DNA of 64,000 nt from Nemertoderma westbladi (lineage: Eukaryota; Xenacoelomorpha; Nemertodermatida; Nemertodermatidae), in assembly GCA_032718475.1 (NCBI GenBank), contig JAUCBJ010003179.1, forward strand, positions 1-64,000, written 5' to 3'. The notes below the pieces were generated by a model, which was not told where the DNA came from, did no database searches, and saw only the letters and a list, made by a program, of their open reading frames with translations. A program made the position numbers and the translations under genes. Positions 48,956 to 60,200 of this stretch are shown here, piece by piece (the stretch's first letter is position 1; every line of letters begins with the position of its first letter).

Positions 48956-50162
48956 TTATGACCTTATATAATAAAATAATATATTGGTTTGTGACCGAAG
49001 GTGAAGTCGGATCACAACGCGGGTATTACTGAGAAGAATTTCATAGCTCGATTATTCTGTTATAATATATAATTAAATTAATAAATACAATTTTCAACGT
49101 TTCAACTGCAATACATTAGCCATCATCAGGGATAATTAAACACAAAAAAGCAAAGTTTAACGTGAGATAGTAAAGTATTTATTAAATTATTACATTCCAT
49201 TGTTTCTACTTTTATTTGCTACTTATTATTAAATTGCAAAGGCCTTCAAAATTAAATAGACAGGTTTTGTCTCTAGGAAATTACTATGTTTTATATCTAT
49301 AAAAACAAAAAATGTTAAAACTTAAAAGAATCAAACACGTAATGTCAATGATAATTCAACCCTGACGTGTAAATTAGGCAATTCATGTGAGACATGGCCA
49401 TGGATGAAATGCTAATTGTAAATATATTAAAGATTTTGTTTATCTTTCAAAATATTTTAAATACGGTAAAATATAGAGATATATAATAATTATTAAATAT
49501 ACTAGAAAAGTTCAAACACTACTACAACATTTTTGGGGCGGGGGGGGGGGGGGGGGGTGGGGTTAAATTAAAATATTAATTATAGAAACATCAGGTCGTC
49601 AAATAATATATTTTTTCACGAAAAACACTTACCAATGTTAAGCAGGACTCTAAACAAAGATACAAATTATAATACACAAATAATTGAGATTGATCTTGCA
49701 ATTGAACCAAATTATCATATTAAACTAGAGTCAATGATCTTTAAGTATAAGTGATGTACAATTTGGTACGTGCTCGTAACCTGCTTAATTTTTGGACACA
49801 TTTTACCTAAAAATATATATCTATCTGGCATAGGAACCGATTGTTGATATGTTGTTATGCAACCTATTATATAATATATTACGTAAGAAAGTCTAGGGGT
49901 TGCAATAAATACAAACCAATTATTAGCTTACCTGTTGAATATATGGGATGTGAGTGTTTTGGCAAATTGGCCAAAGCTGTAGATAACAGTATAGAAAATG
50001 CAATAAGAAAGGTTAAAAGGGGCGTTTCCCTTTCAGTTAAACTATTATAACTGAGAAAAGACAGGCTAAGTAGGTTAGAAAAAAAATCGAATTCAACTAT
50101 TTTAAATGTTAGAACACAAGCGACGGGAGAAATTAAGTATAAAAATGAAAAGTTCAACTTAC
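48956..50162. other. Presumed 5' intron of the zinc-finger gene, no coding signal
   Basis: AT-rich, with one G tract of about 18 bases near 49541-49557 followed by TGGGGTT. The small frames on both strands at 49841-50193 overlap each other and show no domain. Confidence 0.4.
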
Positions 50163-50370
50163 CATTCACTATTTCTATGCCTATCCTCTGCACAACAACT
50201 CAACTCTTCTCCTATTGGCTATTCGAACCGGCTTCAGAGAGGCACCAACGTATCCGAGAGAAGTGCTTGTCCCCCAGTCATCCTAACAATAGATTGGTCG
50301 TCGTGTGTTAAGGAAGCGACTGAGGCGCTCGCCGGTTGGTTGGCCAAGGCGCGTGGGTAGCAATCAACAG
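50163..50370 (-). promoter_or_regulatory. Possible 5' non-coding exon and CCAAT-box promoter of the zinc-finger gene
   Basis: On the minus strand GTGAATG|GTAAGTTGAA at 50163/50162 is a strong donor with no long frame upstream, as expected of a 5' untranslated exon, and the next acceptor would be the one at 48944. Above it lie three CCAAT-like words on the same strand: AGCCAATAGG (about 50215), GACCAATCTA (about 50298) and TTGGCCAACC (about 50345). The region 50300-50360 is locally GC-rich. No TATA box was seen. The assignment is an inference; transcript data would decide it. Confidence 0.35.
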
Positions 50371-51145
50371 CCATCTACCCTACTATGGATTCTATTGGGC
50401 AGCATGCATTGGCCTTGGTATGCAGGAGTTATGGCCCCATCCCATGTGGACATTGTAGGTGGAAAGAAGTGAAGATTCTTCGGGTGATATCCCTTTTGGG
50501 ATGAGTCGCATTCCATTGTGGGGCCCTTCTCCAAACCTCTGAGGAAGGTGCAGCTAAAAGAATGCATCTTCCTATTGTTGCTTTGCATTCCTCAGGTCTA
50601 GTCTATCAAAATTCCGCCCCTCGAAGTTCTTTCATCTAGTGCTGGGGATTACCTCTTAAACAATAGAATCGCAGAATTCAGCTTCCTCTAATGTCTAGAT
50701 TTCTTTTCTGATCGGAATTTCTATAAACTTGACCGCGTGTTTATAACTTTGATGATGGGAGTGCTTTGATGAGTGCGAGCACTACAAATACATTCCTTGA
50801 CCTCGGTGTTAAGCTGTAATTCTAAATATTCGCTTCGTATCATCCATCTGCGATCACTCTACATTCATATATGCGGTGGAATTGCAGATGCATTCACTGG
50901 TGTGTGCGTTATATATAATTCTCGAACAGAAGTCAACGGTCTATACATTATCTTATGGTCACCATTAATTATTTCATTGATTTGAGTGGACATTTCGATA
51001 CATTATATTTGAATATTTTGGATGTGCAGATGTCAAACGATTTTAATTTGAAGAGTGACTGCATCTTATATCGCAGTACCTCTACAAGTACAAAGATATT
51101 GATGGAAGTTTGCAAATTAAACTAAGTTGAACGGGTTGGGTGCAA

Positions 51146-51535
51146 TCTTCGCCCGCGTACAACCCTTGCCCGCGTCCAATCTTCGCCCGGGTCCAATCTT
51201 CGCCCGCGTCCAACCTTCGCCCGTGGGAAACCTTCGCCCGCGAGCAACCTTCGCCCAATAAATTTGTGTTAGTAACCATTTCAGTAGCAATTGAGGGAAA
51301 TAGCAGGTTACAGAGACGGGTTTTTCTAACCAAAACAATAAAGATGTTGTTACCAATTGAGGGAAAGGAGCAGATTACAGAGACGGCTTTTTTTAACCAA
51401 AACAAAATAATTCTTTATTGGGCGAAGGTTGCTCGCAGGCGAAGATTGTCTGCGGGCGAAGGATTCCGCCGGGCGATAGTTGCTCATTTTAAGGGCGAAG
51501 ATTGCTCCGGGCGAAGATTGGACGCGGGCGAAGTT
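51146..51535. mobile_element. Small foldback with opposed 17-bp arrays
   Basis: Left half: about seven copies of CTTCGCCCGCGTCCAAT (51147-51260). Right half: the complement, GGCGAAGATTGGACGCG-like, about eight copies (51417-51535). Between them CAGGTTACAGAGACGG followed by TTTTTCTAACCAAAACAATA occurs twice in direct orientation. The transcript of either strand would fold into a long hairpin. Ends and target duplication were not resolved, so a miniature foldback transposon is likely but not proven. Confidence 0.6.
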
Positions 51536-52466
51536 TGTTACCATTGAACGCTAATTGGCCCGAAATGTATAATAATAATTAAAAGGTGGGTAAGATATAT
51601 TGTCGAACATGTATTATTTTTACATTGGGTGGGAAGAAAAATAGATAGTAATACTGAAAGAAACTTGAATTAGTAGGCAAGTAGGGACATAATATCAAAT
51701 TTTTTTGATGGATATGTTATTTCGGGACACACCATACCAATCGTTTGATTTCGCATGATTTCCGTTTTCTTATTTTACGCTTTAGCACATTGAAGAAAAT
51801 AACCAATGCTCTTATTTCATATTCTGAAGTTATATATTCGTATTCCTCTGCTATTACACATGTTTATTTAGCTACTGTAAAGTGTAACTAGCTGTGGTTC
51901 TGTATCTATATACATGATAATGTGAAAATTACGCCAATGAAACTCAAAGTATTGATATATTGTATTCAATTGATTTAGGCTACTTGCTATACATGTTAGC
52001 CAATTAAGATAGTATAAGGTTGTGGGTTAACATAAAATGCCTGCATAAATTAAATACATTGTCAATAGTCTATGCACTAAAGTCAGTGTTCCAAACGCAC
52101 CAATTACCATTTGGGACCCTAACTGAACTGAAGCCATTTCATCGGAACACCTGATGGATTGGCTAACAATTAATTAGACTTAATATATGCTATCCGACAT
52201 GCACCAGTTGCACCTGTATATTTCCTTGACGCGCCGACATAACTAACACAACTTTAACCAACTGATCATTAGTGAAGTGTGGGGTAACACACAATGTGCG
52301 ATATAACACATGGTGTTTTAGGTAATTAACTACATCTAAATTAATTCACCAATATGCGATCAGCATTCTGATAATATTTTATTGTCATCTTACTTAAACT
52401 CCAAACAACCGAGTTGAGGTCTGATAGATCTATGACAAACAATCTATGACATAGTTGAGGTCTAAT

Positions 52467-52495
52467 GGGGGGGGGGGGGGGGGGGGGGGGGGGGG
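52467..52495 (+). repeat. Longest homopolymer: 29 G, one of about a dozen long G/C runs
   Basis: Uninterrupted G run. Others of roughly 13-25 bases: C near 5101; G near 6185 and 13290; G near 13925; C near 14083; G near 14509; G near 29866; C near 30278; G near 49541; C near 56793; C near 60322. A or T runs of similar length are rarer despite the AT-rich background. Confidence 0.9.
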
Positions 52496-55400
52496 TCGGT
52501 TAGGTAGAAGTAGCCTGTGTAATTCTCAGCAGTATCGGATATTTTGATTGTCCATGCAAAGGCGAGATCTTAAGACACAAAATGTTCATAAAATTTACGC
52601 AAGAAAGTAGGGAAATAAGATTAGTGCATCAGCACGTTTCGCCCTAATCACATGATTCGATTTTTCTTGAAAATGTTGTTGACGTAACTTGTGCCAAAGG
52701 GTGACCTACCTGAAAACTATATCATTTTTTTTGTATTTGTTACGAAATTGGAAATACTAGAAAAATATTATATCTGTAAATATATTTTTGTGAAACTGCC
52801 CTATCGTGAAAATGTATGTTTATACACAAACCCGAGATCATGATGTCGCAAAACTTATGGTGTATCATGGTCACTCACAAAGTCTAACATCGCAACATCC
52901 CGTTGGTACAAACGGTAAGATAGAAAAATGTTAGGGTTAATGAAACGAAAAAAAATACAACTATTGCTTGGGAAGACCGCCAGTACGAAATGTTTCTTCA
53001 ATCAATACGTTGACGATCACTGCACAACACGTTAACATAACATTGTATATTTTCCATGCAGTAAAATGATTAGTTAACATTTCATTTTATTTTATTCTTC
53101 AATTAAGATGCGCAATAATGTAAGCCAATCAATAGGATAAACGTTAGGATAGTCGTTAACCAAAATAATGCACCATAGTGCATGCTGATCATGTACCAAA
53201 TGGTATTGTCTATCACTGAAACACCGTTAGATTCGGGACCAAAAGAATAAGATTACGTTAGATAGCGATAAGCAGTTTGGAGATAAAAGCCTCAACAAGC
53301 AATTGGCAAGGCGAGTGCACATCCATGGCAAGGTACGGAACCTACAATCAATAGATGACCGTCATACGCCACACAAACTCTTGGAGATGTGTCAATCTAT
53401 GAAAATATGAAATCTGACAAGCAGTGATTGACTCTGGTTGCACCTGTTAGAATGGAAGAGGGGAAACTTATCTATACGTTTAACCTTAACTCGACATGAA
53501 TGGAGAGGCCCTTAGTAGTCATAGAACAGGGCCCATTGCCATGTACAACAGACACGCCACTCGGAGTGGAACAAAAGTTTGCTAACAATAATTGTTAACA
53601 GTTAGGAAAACCCCAGAGACACTCTTCTTTGTTGTCCCACTTAAATGGATAGCGAAATTGAATGGCCTTAGGTAAACTCCAAAATCGGGAGTCAAAAAAA
53701 TTACAGCTAGGATCTTCAACCACCATAAGCAAATGTGAACGTTATGTCTCTCTACGATCTAGAATAGTGAAGGATATTTTTGTAGCTTAATTTTTTGTTA
53801 AATTGCTCCTCAAAAGACAATGTAAATGTTAAGGATATAAAACAGTTATTAAAATTAAGCAAACATAGGAGTGAGGCGAGCCACGAATTCAGTTAGCCTT
53901 GTCTGTTTAATACTGGCCATATGGGCATTGTATCTCTGTCTGGCTCAAAAATTAAACGGCCTGTTAAATTGATGAAAATTTGTATGTGTGTAGCAGAAAA
54001 AGATGGTTCTATAAAGTTAACTGAATTGCATACTCCTATATAATGTATAATATATACTTATTCGGGTTCCCGACCCAAGCACAACGTGTATATATTTAAA
54101 TAATTTAACGTGTATATACGGCCCCGAGGCTATAATATAGTAAGTCTTAGGGTATATTTTCGCACAGTTTAGTTAAAAAAACACGCAACCTTCGAACGTC
54201 CATATCTCAGATATATTTTGCAACGAAATTACGATTTTTTTCAGATTTGGAATTCAATGTGTCCAAATAGGTTGTTAGCCCGGTGCCTCCAGGGAATTGA
54301 TGTAGGCATATTTTTAATAATGTCGATCATTACCTGCCATTATAAAGGTATTAAACCATCAGAAAAAACAAACTATGTTGATCAACAACCCTTTGATGCA
54401 CCGACTGTAATCACGCGGCTTATAGTAAAGTAGAAAGACCTAACGGAGTTCACCAAAGGCCCGATTAATCCTATATTAAATAACCCTAATAGGATGTCAA
54501 CAGTTAATCCTTAATAGGGAACTTAATGAGCAGCAATGATGCTCCCAGAGGTTGCGCACACCTGTGTCTTTGCGGGCCCAATCGGTTCAAACAGATTCCG
54601 CTATACCTGAGAAAGAGGACCCAAAATTCAACTCAAACCACGTGGATGGATTGTCAACCAATAGCAGGTGGATGGATATATGACAGTCCATTATTATCGG
54701 ATTATATTTTGTAGGTTATATGTGGTATAATAATGCTATAGCAGTTATGATGTTTCTGGCGGCCCCATCGCTTTGATGCCGGCGGCGGTTTTCGGTGCCG
54801 CACTCACAGAGGACCAGTCACTTTCTGCGAAAACTTAATCGTGCTACCGAATCAAAACGCATTCTTTCTTGACGCTTAAAAGTGAGATCGCTGTTGGTGG
54901 ACATGGTAGAGAACAATAATTAATTAAAGCAATGATACATCCCCGGCAAACCTCTATCAAGTAAGCAGCACAGAATCGAATGCGTTGTCCATTGGGCCCG
55001 TTGGGTGCTTCATAATACATACATGTATAGTTTCATCGATCACTGAATGCTAAATATTTCTACTTAACTAACCCAACCCAACTCATTGAATGGGAAGGGC
55101 TGTAGCGGTTTCGGTACACATCATACCCTCGCACCTGTGCAACAATTATTGACCATCAACATAGTACCCTACAACATATACCGTACCGTACCTTGAGTAA
55201 GCCGGGTAAAGCATTTTCCGCATGTTATGGAGGAACAATGGGGTGATAAATTAATATTTGAAAGGTATAAACGGTGGCATGATGGTCATAGGTTTGTTTG
55301 TTAGTGCAGTGGAGGATAGTTAGGCCATCAGGAATGTTCGACCGATCCTGCTACACTTCATCTTGCCTGGACCGCATCTTAACTAATCATAAAGGGAATC

Positions 55401-57260
55401 TCAGATTTAGAGGTACTTCGCAATCGGTCGATAATATTTCTGGGCAATCTATTTGCTTGACAATATCAATATTTTCATGCGGTTGATGTTGTACCATTTG
55501 TGCTTATTGTGTAATAATTGGAACAAAGTTTTATTGAACGATAACATATCAATTTATCTACGTAAGCTGCTGGGCCTATTGTGTTAGAAAATTCAAAACA
55601 TGGTGGTACTTATTTATGCCTTAAGCTTACCACCCACCTCCTGGGTTTGCCAATCCAAAGGATGCGTCTCCCAATGTATTTGGCATTTGGCAGTGAGTTC
55701 ATCACTTACTGTCATATGTAGTTACATGGTCTATCACTTGCTGCAGCTAGACCATGCAATTTGCGTCTCCCAGACACAGGTTGCAGTTTTGTCAACACTC
55801 AACCTGGCACTTCAAACTTCAGCTATTCATAGATAACCTTCTTCCTGGTTCCTTCTTTGGCTTTCTAGACACCTGCAACCGAGTAATAGGAAAGGTCCGA
55901 CCTGGACTAGTAGAGGGCTTCCATTTCTATGATATTACAGTATACCGTCCGGTGACAGGTTGTACACTTTGTGTACACTTTTTGTACTAATTGTCGAGAC
56001 ACTAGTTTGTACACTTTTGAACAGCATTAGTACATGTTGTACTGAATTACTCTGTCATAGTAGTAGCAGAAAACACACTTTAATCGTAGTATACATCTAC
56101 CTGACCTGACCACAACAAGAGCAATAACATGCAACGAGTACGCTTTAGAGACCAGAACACCGGTTCTCGGTGTAAAATATTTATTTTAAAATAAAGTTAT
56201 TCGAGCAATAGATCGAATCGCAATATTTTTCGAAGCTGTTATTTAAGTCGATTTTCCCAGGGAGAGGCATGAATTTTTGAATTATGATTGCTCAAAAGTC
56301 CCCCTCCCTATCCGAAGTTTGGATACAATTACTCTAAATTGGTAATTAATAGCTAAACTTTTAGTTTTGCAATTAACCGTTTGCGGAGACTATGCGTGAC
56401 CTATAGTGTAATCGACGCATTTAGATTTACTGCAACTAAATAAAAAACTTACTGTAGACTGTTAGTTGTAAATAGCGTGAGAAATTGCATTCAATATTGT
56501 GTTACGTTACTGAGTCGCTCATATGAGAGTTGTATAAGGCGCCGTATTGAAGCATATAATACACAACCGGCACTATTCATAAGAACGCTAACAAACTGAG
56601 CATATTTACTTATCAACTGTTTTAGTTTGATTTAATCTTATGTGAAGTGCTACTTTCTCACAGTGGCTTAAAGCCGTTCGATAACCATTTTAACAATCAT
56701 ACATACTTCACATTGATCAAATAAATATTCATTCCCGTGCCAGTGCAGTAATATGCGTCCTATACAGGAGAAATAGTTACTTGTAAGAACTACCCCCCCC
56801 CCCCCCCTCCCCCCCCACCCCTCACTATTAATTATAGTCCCTACCTACCCAACATGGTAGCAACGCCGTTGACAACACTGATAATAATACTGGTTCTAAA
56901 ATTGTTATTATAAAATATCCAAATATAATTTTATCATTAGGTTTATTAACATTTAGTCTCATGCGCATTTAGCTTATATCATATCATCATTATGATATTG
57001 TATTCTTGGTTAATTGCGATTTTAAAAAGAAAATAAAATAGATAATGTAATGGCGGTGATTATGTTTCTGATTGTTTTACTTAATTGTTTAGAAAACAAA
57101 CTATATACACAAAATGCATCACATCGATATAAGAATATGTTACTAAAATACAACAGTAACCACAATTATATAATATTTAAACAAACGTGCTATGAGAGTT
57201 TCTGAGTTCTGTTTCTCTAAGAGTTAATGATGCTGTGGGATTACAATGTCTTAAATCACT

Positions 57261-60200
57261 TTAAGGTTTGCGATCCATTAACTGTAGACTTTTATCGTCG
57301 TCAATGATTTGCTCGATTCTAAAACGCTGAAAAATAATTAAAAAATAAATAAACTCCACTAAATTTGGGAAACTTCGAACATGCAGGATAATTTGAATGT
57401 TCAAACGACAGCTGTAAACTCACTTGTTTGATTTGGAGTAGGCCTACTGTCAAGTAATTGAAAACAATCAAATGCCGATACGAAACAACCACGTTGTTAA
57501 TGACTTTATAATTGTTCAGGTTTTAAATTTCGTTTATAGTCCGGCAGATATATGGCGTTTTTTCAGTGAACCTTGCATTGGGGACCAGAGGCGGCAATAA
57601 ACTCATCTTACACCAGAGGCGACAATAAACTCATCTTACACCGGAGGCGACAATAAACTCATCTTACACCGGAGGCGACAATAAACTCATCTTACACCGG
57701 AGGCGACAATAAACTCATCTTACACCGGAGGCGACAATAAACTCATCTTACACCGGAGGCGACATAAACTCATTTTACACCGCAGGCCACAATAAACTCA
57801 TCTTACACCGGGGGCGACAATAAACTCATCTTACACAGGAGGCGACAATAAACTCATTTTACACCGGAGGCGACAATAAACTCATCTTACACTGGAGGCG
57901 ACATAAACTCATTTTACACCGGAGGCCACAATAAACTCATCTTACACCGGAGGCGACTTTATACTTGTTCAGGTTTTAAATTTCGTTTATAGTCCGGCAG
58001 ATATATGGCGTTTTTTCAGTGAACCTTGCATTGGGGACCAGAGGCGGCAATAAACTCATCTTACACCAGAGGCGACAATAAACTCATCTTACACCGGAGG
58101 CGACAATAAACTCATCTTACACCGGAGGCGACAATAAACTCATCTTACACCGGAGGCGACAATAAACTCATCTTACACCGGAGGCGACAATAAACTCATC
58201 TTACACCGGAGGCGACATAAACTCATTTTACACCGCAGGCCACAATAAACTCATCTTACACCGGGGGCGACAATAAACTCATCTTACACAGGAGGCGACA
58301 ATAAACTCATTTTACACCGGAGGCGACAATAAACTCATCTTACACTGGAGGCGACAATAAACTCATCTTACACAGGAGGCGACAATAAACTCATCTTACA
58401 CCGGAGGCGACCATAAACTCATCTTACACCGGAGGCGACAATAAACTCATCTTACACCGGAGGCGACAATAAACTCATCTAACACCGGAGGCGACAAAAA
58501 CTCATCTTAGACCTGAGGCGACACAAATCTCATCTTACACTGGAGGCGACAATAAACTCATCATACACCGGAGGCGACCAAAACTCATCTTAGACCTGAG
58601 GCGACACAAATCTCATCTTCCACCGGAGGCGACAATAAACTCATCTTACACCGGAGGCAACAATAAACTCATTTTACATCGGATGCGACAATAAACTCAT
58701 CTTACACCGGAGGCGACAATAAACTCATCTTACACCGGAGGCGACACTAATCTTATCTTACACCGGAGGCGACAATAAACTCATCTTACATCGGAGGTGA
58801 CAATGAACCCATCTTATACCGGAGGCAACAATAAATTCATCTTACACCGGAGGCGACAATAAACTCATCTTACACCGGAGGCGACACTAATCTTATCTTA
58901 CACCGGAGGCGACAATAAGCTCATCTTACACCGGAGGTGACAATAAACTCATCTCACACCAGAGGCGATAATAAACTCATCTTACACCGGAGGCGACAAT
59001 AAACTCATCTTACACCGGAGGCGACACTAATCTTATCTTACACCGGAGGCGACAATAAGCTCATCTTACACCGGAGGTGACAATAAACTCATCTCACACC
59101 AGAGGCGATAATAAACTCATCTTACACCTGAGGCGACAATAAACTCATCTTAGACCTGAGCGACACAAATCTTATCTTACACCGGAGGCGACAATAAACT
59201 CATCTTACATCGGAGGCGACAACAAACCCATCTTACACCGGAGGCGATAATAAACTCATCTTACACCGGAGGCGTCATTAAACTCTCTTGCACAAACACC
59301 AACACTAAACTCGCCTTACACTCAATCCTTACACTTCAAGACCCCTGACACCGGAGGCGACACCACTAATCCCCTCTTACACAGGAGGCGACTCGAAATT
59401 ATGCTTACACCAAATGAGACACTAAACTCCCCTTGCACCGGAGTTTAACACTAAACTCCTCTTACACAGGAGGCGACAATAAACATATTTTACACCGGAA
59501 GCGATACCAAACATATCTTATAGCGGGGAGGTCGACTAATCAGTCCTTTCACGTAATTACGCCTCTAAAGAACACTGGCCTTGAAGGTGCGGATGATCAC
59601 GCGAAAGTCCTGGAGATAGTGAGTTGTGGCGGCAAATGTCGATACGCCGGTATATCATTCTTAATGCAACATGTCGATTACAGATAGATGCTTTCACTAT
59701 AGGAAATCACTATATATATTTTAGAAGAAATATTTAATTGTTGGGTGGTGCTCTGGGCTCACCAACCTGTAGTCTGTCCAGGTGATCGTCCATTCTCCTG
59801 TCCTCTAGGTCCGGAGGTAGCAGACACTCTAGCCGTACCGCTTTCAGTGCCGTCGGTTGACTAGCTATCAGATACTCAATTTCATCATGGCGAACTTTCT
59901 GATAGCGCAACCGCATCACTCGAAGTCTATTACGGGCCTCAGCCGCTCTATATAGAATTAAAAATAACAAGAAATAGCTTATGTTCCAAATAATGGTTTG
60001 TTTAACACTGGATTTGTTTAACACAGATTATATATCTATAGATATATATTTTTATACATATACATATATGAATTAATGGACGATTAATATATACAATGAA
60101 TGATTTTTAGATATCGATTGTATTGTTAATAAGCCCGACGTAGAGTGAGAGAAGGGAAGAAAATAGAACGAAAGAAATAGAAATAGAACTTTCATTTAAT

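Larger units (their letters stand above)
50371..57260. other. Seven-kilobase intergenic region, no convincing gene
   Basis: Apart from the opposed repeat at 51.1-51.5 kb I found no supported exon. Notables: a 29-base G run at 52467-52495; a GC-richer non-repetitive patch at about 54530-54850, which could be regulatory; four TTGTACACTTT-like words at 55960-56015; and a C tract at about 56793. Frames at 54218-54714, 55298-55486 and 55600-55990 lack domains and splice context. Confidence 0.45.

Noticed and set aside
54218-55990. Several 60-80-codon plus-strand frames
   Set aside because: No domain, splice partner or compositional change; about the length expected by chance in this much DNA.
48775-60024. 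Joining the 48.9-kb exon to the LKAAEAR1 exon at 59.8 kb
   Set aside because: Neither possible donor at 59767 leaves the phase 2 needed by the 48.9-kb exon, whereas the exon at 57326 fits LKAAEAR1 and the 38.7-kb exon fits the zinc-finger gene exactly.
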